Of a stretch of 64,000 nt of DNA, positions 34,068 to 42,834 are shown piece after piece (position 1 is the stretch's first letter; each line of letters begins with the position of its first letter). This stretch comes from an uncultured Clostridium sp. (GTDB taxonomy: Bacteria; Bacillota; Clostridia; Lachnospirales; Lachnospiraceae). The position numbers were made by a program, and so were the translations under genes. The notes below the pieces were generated by a model. The model saw only the letters and a list, made by a program, of their open reading frames with translations, did not search any database and was not told the origin of the DNA. The stretch covers positions 1-64,000 of the forward strand of contig CAMNRM010000020.1 in NCBI GenBank assembly GCA_946553025.1. Reading direction: 5' to 3'.

Positions 34068-36519
34068 AGGGCCGGGAAAGAAAAATAAGAAGAATAGCCC
34101 CCGGCTATTTGTGACATACATGCAGGAAAAGCTGGCGGTTACTGTAATGGTAATTACGCTGGCTTTGTTTGCATTAATTGTTGTGCTTTATCAGCTGATT
34201 AAAAACAATCAGGAGGATTACTCTAAAATCGTTCTCTCCCAGCAGTCCTACGACAGCCGGGTGATTCCCTACCGGCGGGGGGATATCGTCGATCGGAACG
34301 GTACTTATCTGGCGACCAGTGAAAAGGTCTATAATCTTATTATCGACCCGGTGCAGATTAACAGTGCACCGGAACACTACTTAGAGCCGACGGTGCAGGC
34401 GCTTTCGGAGGTTTTCGGCTATGATGCGGCAGAACTCCGCAGTATTATCGCGGAGCGGGCAGAATCGGCCTACGTCCGCTATGAGCGCCGCCTTCCCCAT
34501 GAACAGAAAAAAGCTTTCGAGGAACTGAAGGAAAAGCGCAATACTGCCTATAAGCAGGCAAACTCCAAGGAACGGGTCTGGGGCGTCTGGTTTGAGGACG
34601 AATACCAGAGGGTTTATCCGTTAAACAGCCTGGCCTGCGATGTTGTCGGTTTTTCCACCGCTGACAGTTCCGGAGGCATGGGGGGAATCGAGCAGTTTTA
34701 TAATGAGGAATTAATCGGTGTCAACGGCAGGGAATACGGCTATTTAAACGAGGAAACAAACTTAGAGCGGGTGATTAAACCCGCGGCAAACGGAAATACC
34801 GTAGTTTCGACACTGGATGTCAATATCCAGCAGATTGCGGAAAAATACATTGCGGAGTGGGAGAACACCACGGGAAGCAATATGAGCGCCGCCCTGGTGA
34901 TGAACCCGCAGAACGGGGAAATCCTGGCGATGACGGATAAGGTCCGGTTTGACTTAAATAATCCCCGGGATTTGGACGGGCGCTATACAGATGCCGAGAT
35001 CCGTCAGCTGGGAATAACCGCGGCGATTGACGATTATCACAATAAACATAAGGAAGAACCCAAACTCACCGAAGCCCAGGTAAGAAACCACTACAGCGAT
35101 GAAGAGATTGAAACTTTGGGAATGCTGGTGGCCTGGAACCAGATCTGGAGGAATTTCTGCGTCAGCGACACCTATGAGCCGGGTTCTCCGCAGAAGATTT
35201 TTACCGTTGCCGCTGCCCTGGAAGAAGGGGTGCTTCAGGGCGATGAAAGCTTTGTATGTGACGGCTATCAGCATGTGGGCGGACATGATATTCACTGTGT
35301 AAACCGCAACGGTCACGGTTCACTGACGGTGGAAGAATCCCTGATGCAGTCCTGCAATGATGCCCTGATGCAGATGGCTTTTATGATTGGAAAAGAGCGG
35401 TTTGTCAAGTACCAGAATCTCTTTGGCTTTGGCCGAAAGACGGGCATCGACCTTCCCGGAGAAGCCGATGCCGCCGCCCTGATGTATAATGTGGACAATA
35501 TGGACCCTGCTTCTCTTGCAACCAATGCCTTCGGCCAGAACTATAACTGTACGATGGTGCAGATGGCGGCCGCCTATGCCTCGGTGATTAACGGCGGTTC
35601 TTACTATGAACCCCATGTTGTCCGGCAGATTTTAAATGAACAGGGCTCTCTGGTCAGAAAGATTGAGCCGAACCTGGTGCGGGAAACGGTATCGGAGTCT
35701 ACTTCGGCCTTTATCCGCAAAGCATTGTTCCGCACGGTGAATGAAGCAACCGGGAGGGCTGCACAGGTGGAAGGCTACGAGGTGGGCGGAAAGACCGGAA
35801 CCGCGCAGAAGCATCCCCGGGAAGACCGGGATTATCTGGTATCCTTTGTCGGGTTTGCCCCGGTAAACGATCCGCAGGTTTTAGTCTATGTGATTGTGGA
35901 CGTTCCCCATGTGGAAAAGGATCAGCAGCCCCACAGTTCCTATGCCGCCAATATTGTCCAGAAGATATTAAAGGATTCTCTTCCCTATCTGAATGTATTT
36001 CCGGCGACGGAACTGGAGGTATCGGAGGAGATTGAAGAACAGCTTCCCCAGGAAGAGGGCATATCCGGAGGCGACAGCCTGATTCCCGAGGAGAGCACAG
36101 CCGAAACCGAGCCGGAAACCAAGGTTTATGATTCAGAAGAATATGTAAGTCCGGAAGATGAAGGCATGGAGTCGTCAGAAGCACAGGAAGGGGAAGAGGA
36201 GGAATCTTCGGCGGAAAACAGCACAGAGGAGGAAACCAGAAGCGGCGGGGGGAATTCTTCCCGGAATCCACAGCGAGGATCTTCTGCTTCCGGGGGAGCG
36301 CTCAGCGGATTTAGCCAGCCTGCGGTTCCCAATCCAGTTCCTGTTCTGCCGACACCGAGTTCGGTCGCCGGAACCAATGCCCATGACCCGCATATGCAGC
36401 AGGGACAGGGAACGGTTTCGCCGGGCATTCCGCAGACAGCCCCCGTGGTTTTGGGAAATCCTGAACCGCCGGAAGGCGGTGTGAGCGGAAGCAGCGCCGT
36501 GACCCCGACCGGGGAATAA
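34045..36519 (+). CDS. Class B penicillin-binding protein with long acidic C-terminal tail
   Basis: An 824-residue monofunctional transpeptidase of the FtsI/PBP2 type. There is a short cytoplasmic part, one membrane span (~33-55), the dimerisation region (VDRNGTYLATSE) and the transpeptidase domain. Active-site motifs: SPQK (Ser381, Lys384), SCN (436-438) and KTG (583-585). The SxxK motif is unusual because the middle residues are Pro-Gln rather than Thr-Phe or Thr-Met. Beyond ~residue 650 there are ~170 residues of Glu/Ser/Pro/Gly-rich low complexity in place of PASTA domains. The start overlaps ftsL. It is probably the division transpeptidase FtsI, working with FtsW in septal wall synthesis. 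Confidence 0.88.
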   Translation: MRTSQNTKGPGKKNKKNSPRLFVTYMQEKLAVTVMVITLALFALIVVLYQLIKNNQEDYSKIVLSQQSYDSRVIPYRRGDIVDRNGTYLATSEKVYNLIIDPVQINSAPEHYLEPTVQALSEVFGYDAAELRSIIAERAESAYVRYERRLPHEQKKAFEELKEKRNTAYKQANSKERVWGVWFEDEYQRVYPLNSLACDVVGFSTADSSGGMGGIEQFYNEELIGVNGREYGYLNEETNLERVIKPAANGNTVVSTLDVNIQQIAEKYIAEWENTTGSNMSAALVMNPQNGEILAMTDKVRFDLNNPRDLDGRYTDAEIRQLGITAAIDDYHNKHKEEPKLTEAQVRNHYSDEEIETLGMLVAWNQIWRNFCVSDTYEPGSPQKIFTVAAALEEGVLQGDESFVCDGYQHVGGHDIHCVNRNGHGSLTVEESLMQSCNDALMQMAFMIGKERFVKYQNLFGFGRKTGIDLPGEADAAALMYNVDNMDPASLATNAFGQNYNCTMVQMAAAYASVINGGSYYEPHVVRQILNEQGSLVRKIEPNLVRETVSESTSAFIRKALFRTVNEATGRAAQVEGYEVGGKTGTAQKHPREDRDYLVSFVGFAPVNDPQVLVYVIVDVPHVEKDQQPHSSYAANIVQKILKDSLPYLNVFPATELEVSEEIEEQLPQEEGISGGDSLIPEESTAETEPETKVYDSEEYVSPEDEGMESSEAQEGEEEESSAENSTEEETRSGGGNSSRNPQRGSSASGGALSGFSQPAVPNPVPVLPTPSSVAGTNAHDPHMQQGQGTVSPGIPQTAPVVLGNPEPPEGGVSGSSAVTPTGE

Positions 36520-36596
36520 AAGTGTTGCTGTTTACAATAACATAAAAGTCAGGCTCTTTCATATAATGAACAAAAAGTGTAGCAGCAGGAACCGGC

Positions 36597-38372
36597 ATGA
36601 ATGTAAACCAGACCTTTCACCGGTCAAAAACAGCCATTCTCTTTTTCTTTCTTGCACTGATGATGATTGGGTTGTCCGGGCGGCTGTTTTATCTGATGAT
36701 TTACCGCTCGCAGTATTATACGGCAAAGGCCGAGGATCTTCATCTTCGGGAGCGGACGATTAAAGCGGCCAGAGGGCGGATTCTTGACCGAAACGGGGAG
36801 GTTCTGGCCGATAACCGCACCGTGTGCACCATTTCGGTCATCCATAACCAGGTAAAAGAGCCGGAAAAAGCCATCGCTGTGCTTTCGAGGGAGCTGGCCC
36901 TTTCCGAAGAAACCGTGCGCAAAAAGGTGGAAAAGCGCAGTTCCCGGGAGGTTATCGCCACAAATGTGGAAAAAGCCTTAGGCGATAAAATCCGCAGCTA
37001 TCAGCTTTCCGGGGTTAAGGTGGATGAAGACTATAAGCGCTACTATCCCTACGACAGCTTAGCCTCCAAGGTACTTGGCTTTACCGGCGGCGACAACCAG
37101 GGGGTTATCGGCCTGGAAGTAAAGTATGAAGAATATTTAAAGGGGAACAACGGAACCATTCTTACCTTGGCAGATGCTGCCGGAGTAGAACTAAAGGACG
37201 GAAGAGAAGAGAGGATTGAACCCGTGGCAGGGAAGGATTTGTGCACCAGCCTGGATGTGAATATCCAGCAGTATGCCCAGCAGCTTGCCTATGAAACCAT
37301 GGAAAAAAAGAATGCCAAGGGTGTTTCCATTCTGGTGATGAACCCCCAGAACGGGGAAATCCTTGCCCTGGTCAATGTGCCGGAGTTTAACTTAAATGAT
37401 CCCTTCACCCTGGATCAGAACCTGGTCAGCGAGAGTGCCCGGTTAAAAGCCGCCGAGGAAGCTGCCCTTGGAACCGATGCCCAGGAGAGGCGAAACCGGA
37501 TGTGGCGGAACAGCTGTGTCAGCGATACGTATGAACCCGGTTCGACCTTTAAGATTATTACGGCAGCAGCAGGTCTTGAGGCAGGGGTTGTAACCTTGGA
37601 AGACCGCTTTTCCTGTCCGGGGTTTCGTATCGTGGAGGATCGGAAGATCCGCTGCCATAAGGTGGGCGGACACGGGGCGGAAAACTTCCTCCAGGGAATG
37701 ATGAATTCCTGCAACCCCGTGCTGATTGACGTAGGGCAGCGCCTGGGCACAGACGCCTACTGCCGGTATTTTGAACAGTTCGGCCTGAAAGGGAAAACCG
37801 GTATCGATATTCCCGGAGAGGCTTCTACCATTATGCATAAAAAAGAAAACATGGGTCCGGTAGAACTGGCTACGGTTTCCTTTGGCCAGTCCTTCCAGAT
37901 AACACCCGTACAGCTGGTTGCCACGGTTTCTTCTATTATTAACGGAGGCCGCAGGGTGACGCCGCATTTTGCCGTTGAGGCCAGGTCTGCCGATAATACC
38001 TGGGTGCATCGGTTTACCTATCCTCTGGGAAAGGAGATTCTCTCTGCCCAGACCAGTGAAACCATGCGCTATATCCTGGAACATGTGGTTTCTGAGGGCA
38101 GCGGAAAAAAGGCCGCCATTGAAGGCTACCGTATCGGCGGAAAGACAGCAACTTCGGAAAAACTTCCGCGCAGCCGGAAAAAATACATCTCTTCGTTTAT
38201 CGGCTTTGCCCCCGCAGACGACCCTGCGGTCATTGCCCTGATCACCATTGACGAGCCGGAGGGGATTTATTACGGGGGAACCATCGCTGCACCGGTGATT
38301 GCCGATTTGTTTCAAAACATCCTTCCGGCTTTAGGAATTCAGGTGGAAGAAAATTCGGGAAACGCCGGTTGA
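36597..38372 (+). CDS. Class B penicillin-binding protein (SpoVD/FtsI-like)
   Basis: 591 residues: one N-terminal membrane span (~13-33), dimerisation region (GRILDRNGEVLADNRTV) and transpeptidase domain with STFK (Ser316, Lys319) and SCN (371-373). The third motif is KTA (516-518) instead of KTG. The two PBPs in tandem resemble the ftsI-spoVD pair of Bacillus; this one is the better SpoVD candidate (spore cortex) given the sigE genes downstream, but which PBP does which job is inference. The start at 36597 follows AGCAGGAAC. Confidence 0.88.
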   Translation: MNVNQTFHRSKTAILFFFLALMMIGLSGRLFYLMIYRSQYYTAKAEDLHLRERTIKAARGRILDRNGEVLADNRTVCTISVIHNQVKEPEKAIAVLSRELALSEETVRKKVEKRSSREVIATNVEKALGDKIRSYQLSGVKVDEDYKRYYPYDSLASKVLGFTGGDNQGVIGLEVKYEEYLKGNNGTILTLADAAGVELKDGREERIEPVAGKDLCTSLDVNIQQYAQQLAYETMEKKNAKGVSILVMNPQNGEILALVNVPEFNLNDPFTLDQNLVSESARLKAAEEAALGTDAQERRNRMWRNSCVSDTYEPGSTFKIITAAAGLEAGVVTLEDRFSCPGFRIVEDRKIRCHKVGGHGAENFLQGMMNSCNPVLIDVGQRLGTDAYCRYFEQFGLKGKTGIDIPGEASTIMHKKENMGPVELATVSFGQSFQITPVQLVATVSSIINGGRRVTPHFAVEARSADNTWVHRFTYPLGKEILSAQTSETMRYILEHVVSEGSGKKAAIEGYRIGGKTATSEKLPRSRKKYISSFIGFAPADDPAVIALITIDEPEGIYYGGTIAAPVIADLFQNILPALGIQVEENSGNAG

Positions 38373-38519
38373 TTATTTACGGAAAAAGACGTATACTACC
38401 ATTTGACGGGTTTTATGTTGACAATCCTTTGCAATATAAGTTTTTGTCGGATTTTTAACCTAACCATTTTCCTTCTGTTTTTTACATAAGAATACTTTAC
38501 GAGAATTTTGAGGTGTCCT

Positions 38520-39488
38520 ATGATTAATGAAACGATTTTAGCCATTATTATCGCATTTGCCATCAGCGCCGTGCTGTGCCCGATCGTAATTCCTTTTCTT
38601 CATAAGTTAAAATTTGGCCAGCAGGTGCGCGAGGACGGCCCCCAGGCACATTTAAAAAAGCAGGGAACGCCGACGATGGGCGGTCTTATGATTTTGACCA
38701 GCATTATTATTACCTCTCTTTTTTATCTTCCGCGCTATCCGAAGATTATTCCTGTGCTTTTCGTAACCGCAGGTTTTGGCATTATCGGATTCTTGGATGA
38801 CTATATTAAGATTGTGATGAAGCGTTCCGAGGGCCTTAAGCCCATGCAGAAGATTATCGGCCAGCTTTTAATTACCGGAATCTTTGCCTGGTATCTTGTA
38901 ACCAGCAATGAGGTGGGAACGGGGATGCTTATTCCCTTTACCGGCGGGTTTGCCCATGGAATCAAGCTGGATTTGGGAATATTATTCGTCCCTGCCGTCT
39001 TTTTTATCGTTCTTGGAACGGATAACGGCGTGAATTTTACGGATGGCTTAGACGGGCTGTGTACCAGCGTGACGATCCTGGTTGCAACTTTTTTAACCAT
39101 TGTATCGATCGGTGAGGACAGCGGCATAAGTCCCATTACCGGGGCGGTTGTGGGAAGTCTTTTAGGCTTTCTTCTGTTCAATGTTTATCCGGCAAAGGTT
39201 TTTATGGGCGATACGGGTTCACTGGCCCTGGGCGGCTTTGTGGCTTCGAGTGCCTTTATGATGGAGATACCGCTGTTTATCGTGCTTATCGGATTTATTT
39301 ATTTAATTGAAGTGCTTTCCGTGATTATTCAGGTGACGTACTTTAAAAAGACCGGAGGAAAGCGGTTTTTCAGGATGGCACCGATTCATCATCACTTTGA
39401 ACTGGGCGGATGGTCGGAAACCAGGGTGGTTGCGGTATTTGCCATTGTCACAGCAGTTTTATGTATGCTGGCATATTTAGGATTATAG
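38520..39488 (+). CDS. mraY: Phospho-N-acetylmuramoyl-pentapeptide transferase MraY
   Basis: 322 residues with about ten membrane spans. Family motifs are present: KKQGTPTMGG, FLDDYIKI, NGVNFTDGLDGLCTS, PAKVFMGDTGSLALGG and PIHHHFELGGWSE. It transfers phospho-MurNAc-pentapeptide to undecaprenyl phosphate to give lipid I. The ATG at 38520 follows GAGGTG; the in-frame TTG at 38508 is less likely. A 147-bp gap separates it from the PBP, without a confident promoter. Confidence 0.97.
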   Translation: MINETILAIIIAFAISAVLCPIVIPFLHKLKFGQQVREDGPQAHLKKQGTPTMGGLMILTSIIITSLFYLPRYPKIIPVLFVTAGFGIIGFLDDYIKIVMKRSEGLKPMQKIIGQLLITGIFAWYLVTSNEVGTGMLIPFTGGFAHGIKLDLGILFVPAVFFIVLGTDNGVNFTDGLDGLCTSVTILVATFLTIVSIGEDSGISPITGAVVGSLLGFLLFNVYPAKVFMGDTGSLALGGFVASSAFMMEIPLFIVLIGFIYLIEVLSVIIQVTYFKKTGGKRFFRMAPIHHHFELGGWSETRVVAVFAIVTAVLCMLAYLGL

Positions 39489-39501
39489 GAGGGGAACAAA
39501 G

Positions 39502-41184
39502 TTGGGCAGTCAAAAGGTTATCGTAGCGGGAACCGGCGTGAGCGGTATCGCCGCAGCAAAACTTTTATTGGCTTTAGGCGGCAAGGTGCTGCTTTATGAC
39601 GGCAATGATAAACTTTCAGCAAAGGAAATCCGGGCAAAGTTTACCAAGGATGCACCGGTGAGCGTGCTTCTTGGTGAACTGAGGCGTTCCGATCTGGCAG
39701 ATGTGGAACTTTGCATTATCAGCCCCGGGATACCCTTAGAATCAAAAATCGTTTCCATGATGGATGAGTTAAAGATCCCGGTATGGGGAGAAATTCAGCT
39801 GGCCTATCACTGTGCAAAGGGCCGTGTGGCTGCGATTACGGGAACGAACGGAAAGACGACAACCACCGCACTGACCGGACAGATCGTAAAGGATTATCTG
39901 GGTCAGGCTTTTGTCGTGGGAAATATCGGAATCCCCTATACGCAGATTGCTCTGGAAACGGAAGATGATTCGGTGACGGTGGCGGAGATTTCCAGCTTTC
40001 AATTAGAAACCATTATGAATTTTCATCCCCAGGTCAGCGCTATCTTAAATATTACCCCGGACCATCTCGACCGTCACAGAACGATGGAGCGCTATATCGA
40101 GGTAAAAAAATGCATAACCGTAAACCAGGAGCCGGACGATGTGCTTGTATTAAACTATGAGGACCCGGTGCTGCGTGAATTCGGGCTGAAAAGGGAAAAA
40201 GCCAAGCTGCCGGATGAACATAAGCCGGAGGAAGAAGGAAAAAAGGCAGATTTGCCGGACGGTCATAAGCCGGAGAAGGAAGAAGAAAAAAAGGCAGATT
40301 TGCCGAACAGTCAGGAGTCCGAGAAGGAAGAGGCAAAAAAGGCAGATTTGCCGGACGGTCAGGAGCCGGAGAAGGAAGAGGCAAAAAAGACTGGTTTGGG
40401 AAATGCAGAAGCCAAAAAAGCAGATCCGGAAAAGGCAGAAGAAAAGACGGTTTCCCTAGAAGAAACGGTGAAGGCGGCGCAAAAGCCCGAAGAAACAAAG
40501 GAGTCAGCCTACCCGGAGATTATCGTAAAGGCGAAGGTGATGTTTTTCAGCAGCCGGCATTCCCTTGAAGAGGGGATTTATCTGGATGGAGATGAGATTA
40601 TCTGGAGTCACGACGGGAAGAAGGAAAAGGTGATAAAAACCGGTGAACTTCTGCTTCTGGGGCGTCATAATTACGAAAACGTTATGGCGGCCGCAGCGAT
40701 CGGGCTGTCCCTTGGCATTCCGCTTTCTTCGATTCAGAAAACCCTCAGGGAATTTAAGGCCGTAGAACACAGGATTGAGTTTGTTGCCGAAAAGGGCGGT
40801 GTAAAGTATTACAATGATTCTAAGGGGACGAATCCGGATGCGGCTATCCAGGCTATCCGCGCCATGCCCGGGCCGACGGTTTTAATTGCCGGGGGTTATG
40901 ATAAGCAGAGCACCTACGATGAATGGATTGAAGCGTTTGACGGAAAGGTAAAAAATCTGGTGCTTATCGGCCAGACCAGGGATAAAATCGCCCGGTGTGC
41001 AAGAGAGCATGATTTTCATGATATTATCTATGCAGAGGATATGCAGGAGGCGGTAAGCGTCTGCGCTTCCTATGCCAACCGGGGAGAGAATGTCCTTCTC
41101 AGCCCTGCCTGTGCAAGCTGGGGAATGTTTAAAAATTATGAGGAGAGGGGACGCATCTTTAAGGAATGTGTGCTCAGCCTTTAG
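39502..41184 (+). CDS. murD: UDP-N-acetylmuramoylalanine--D-glutamate ligase with acidic/lysine repeat insertion
   Basis: 560 residues against ~450 for typical MurD. The ATP motif TGTNGKTTTT (~112-121), HLDRHRTMERY and the C-terminal SKGTNPDAA, LIAGGYDK and LSPACASWGMF are all intact, so activity is likely. It adds D-Glu to UDP-MurNAc-L-Ala. Residues ~228-330 are an insertion in the central domain made of about four copies of a ~16-residue unit (KKADLPDGHKPEKEEE-like) and a degenerate KE-rich tail. The start is TTG at 39502 with AGGAGGGG upstream. The cluster lacks murE, murF and murG around it. Confidence 0.95.
   Translation: MGSQKVIVAGTGVSGIAAAKLLLALGGKVLLYDGNDKLSAKEIRAKFTKDAPVSVLLGELRRSDLADVELCIISPGIPLESKIVSMMDELKIPVWGEIQLAYHCAKGRVAAITGTNGKTTTTALTGQIVKDYLGQAFVVGNIGIPYTQIALETEDDSVTVAEISSFQLETIMNFHPQVSAILNITPDHLDRHRTMERYIEVKKCITVNQEPDDVLVLNYEDPVLREFGLKREKAKLPDEHKPEEEGKKADLPDGHKPEKEEEKKADLPNSQESEKEEAKKADLPDGQEPEKEEAKKTGLGNAEAKKADPEKAEEKTVSLEETVKAAQKPEETKESAYPEIIVKAKVMFFSSRHSLEEGIYLDGDEIIWSHDGKKEKVIKTGELLLLGRHNYENVMAAAAIGLSLGIPLSSIQKTLREFKAVEHRIEFVAEKGGVKYYNDSKGTNPDAAIQAIRAMPGPTVLIAGGYDKQSTYDEWIEAFDGKVKNLVLIGQTRDKIARCAREHDFHDIIYAEDMQEAVSVCASYANRGENVLLSPACASWGMFKNYEERGRIFKECVLSL
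40186..40500 (+). repeat. In-frame minisatellite inside murD
   Basis: About four imperfect 48-bp units (AAAAAGGCAGATTTGCCG recurs) encode Lys/Glu/Pro-rich repeats and are followed by degenerate copies. They lie between the substrate-binding part of the central domain and a strand region (VKAKVMFFSSRHS). Confidence 0.85.
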
Positions 41185-41200
41185 TTAGGGAGGATTCTGC

Positions 41201-42763
41201 ATGGCAAAACAGCAAGGGCCGGGAAACGGCAGTCTGAATAAAGACCGCCGCGTGCAGGCCGAAAAACATCCGCCGGATAAAGGAAGGCAGATGAACCAGG
41301 GCCGTTTGCAGCCAAACCGCCAGATAACCGGCAGCCGCCAGGCAGCCGCGGCACGTCCGGAAACGAAAAGCCGCCCGGCAGCCGTGCGTCCGGAAAGTAA
41401 AAACCGTTCGGCATCTGCCGCGGCACGTCCGGAAAGTAAAAACCGTTCGGCAGCTGCTGCGGTACATCCGGAAAGTAAAAACCGCCCGGCAGCTGCTGCG
41501 GCACGTCCGGCAAATGCAAACCGCACGGCTTCTCCGGCGCGTCCGCAGACGGCACGGGAGAGATATCCGGTAAGGCGCAGTCCGGCGGTGCAAAACGACA
41601 GGGATGAAAGGGAAAGTACCGAGAAGAAAAAGGGCGGGAAGGTTCAGCGATTTTATGACTACAGCCTGCTGCTTACCATTATTTTCCTGACGATATTTGG
41701 TCTGGTTATGATTTACAGTTCCAGTTCGTATTCGGCGCAGATTCGCTTTCACGATGCCGGGCATTTTATGAAGCGTCAGGGTTATATTGCCCTGGGCAGT
41801 TTTGTGGTCATGCTGATTGTTTCCAAGATGGATTATCATTTTTATGCGAAGTTTGCCTATCTCGCCTACGGGCTTTCCTATGTGCTTCTGGCGCTGGTTA
41901 TGTGGTCGCCGCTGGGGGTAATTGCAAATGGAAAGAAGAGATGGCTGGGCATTGGGTCGGTGCAGTTTCAGCCCACGGAGCTGGTAAAGATTGCCCTGAT
42001 TTTACTGATTGCCGTGATTATTACGCAGATGGGAACAAAGATTAATGAACTTTCTTCCCTGTTTAAGATTGCTGCCCTGGCGCTGCCGCTGGCGGTGATG
42101 GTGGCGATGAACAATTTAAGTTCGGGAATTATTATCCTGGGAATTACCTTTGTGATGTGCTTTGTGGCCAGTAAGCTTCGGTGGCCTTTCGTGGCCTGTA
42201 CAGCAGCCGCAGGGGTGGTCTTTGCCTTTGCCGGGCCCATCGCCACGGCTTTAGAAAGCGTCGGCATCCTGCAGAGTTATCAGCTCAGCCGGATTCATGT
42301 GTGGCTTGATCCGGAAGCCTATCCCCAGGACGGCGGCTATCAGGTGCTTCAGGGGCTTTATGCCATCGGTTCCGGAGGTCTGGTGGGGAAGGGACTGGGA
42401 GAGAGCATCCAGAAGCTTGGCTTTGTTCCCGAGGCCCAAAACGATATGGTATTTTCCATTATCTGTGAAGAACTGGGGATTTTCGGGGCGGTTTCGGTGA
42501 TTTTGATTTTTCTGTTTATGATTTACCGCTTTATGCTGATTGCCAGCAATGCGCCGGATCTTTTTGGAGCGATGCTTGTGGTCGGGGTTATGGGTCACAT
42601 TGCCATCCAGGTAATCTTAAATATTGCGGTAGTGACCAACACCATTCCCAATACGGGAATTACGCTTCCCTTTATCAGCTACGGGGGAACCTCGGTGTTT
42701 TTCCTGATGATGGAGATGGGGATGGTGTTAAGCGTATCGAATCAAATTAAATTGCAGAAGTAG
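41201..42763 (+). CDS. ftsW: FtsW/SpoVE/RodA-family SEDS glycosyltransferase with basic repeat tail
   Basis: 520 residues. The C-terminal ~370 form a SEDS membrane protein with about ten spans, beginning DYSLLLTIIFLTIFGLVMIY. Family motifs GSVQFQPTELVKI, GEGLGES-like GKGLGESIQKLGFVPEAQNDMVFSIICEELG (read in parts) and FISYGGTS are present. It polymerises glycan strands from lipid II with a partner class B PBP. Residues 1-147 are an unusual basic cytoplasmic tail with at least three repeats of a ~13-residue unit (RPESKNRSAAAA). FtsW versus SpoVE cannot be separated from sequence. The start at 41201 follows TAGGGAGGA. Confidence 0.93.
   Translation: MAKQQGPGNGSLNKDRRVQAEKHPPDKGRQMNQGRLQPNRQITGSRQAAAARPETKSRPAAVRPESKNRSASAAARPESKNRSAAAAVHPESKNRPAAAAARPANANRTASPARPQTARERYPVRRSPAVQNDRDERESTEKKKGGKVQRFYDYSLLLTIIFLTIFGLVMIYSSSSYSAQIRFHDAGHFMKRQGYIALGSFVVMLIVSKMDYHFYAKFAYLAYGLSYVLLALVMWSPLGVIANGKKRWLGIGSVQFQPTELVKIALILLIAVIITQMGTKINELSSLFKIAALALPLAVMVAMNNLSSGIIILGITFVMCFVASKLRWPFVACTAAAGVVFAFAGPIATALESVGILQSYQLSRIHVWLDPEAYPQDGGYQVLQGLYAIGSGGLVGKGLGESIQKLGFVPEAQNDMVFSIICEELGIFGAVSVILIFLFMIYRFMLIASNAPDLFGAMLVVGVMGHIAIQVILNIAVVTNTIPNTGITLPFISYGGTSVFFLMMEMGMVLSVSNQIKLQK
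41356..41530 (+). repeat. In-frame 39-bp repeats in the ftsW N-terminal tail
   Basis: CGTCCGGAAAGTAAAAACCG recurs with a ~39-bp period; about four units encode (R/H)PESKNR(S/P)AAAAA-type peptide repeats, with degenerate units at both ends. Confidence 0.85.
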
Positions 42764-42834
42764 GACAAATTTCTTTTTCCGGATTTCCTTCATATAGTAT
42801 TCTATAGGGGAAATTATGGTTGGAGGGAAAGTCC

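Noticed and set aside
38373-38519. Promoter before mraY from TTGACA at ~38414
   Set aside because: The only -10-like sequence (TATAAG) is about 11 bp away, too close for a sigma-A promoter.
40052-40498. 148-codon Pro/Leu-rich minus-strand frame over the murD repeats
   Set aside because: A product of the repeat read backwards; no ribosome site.
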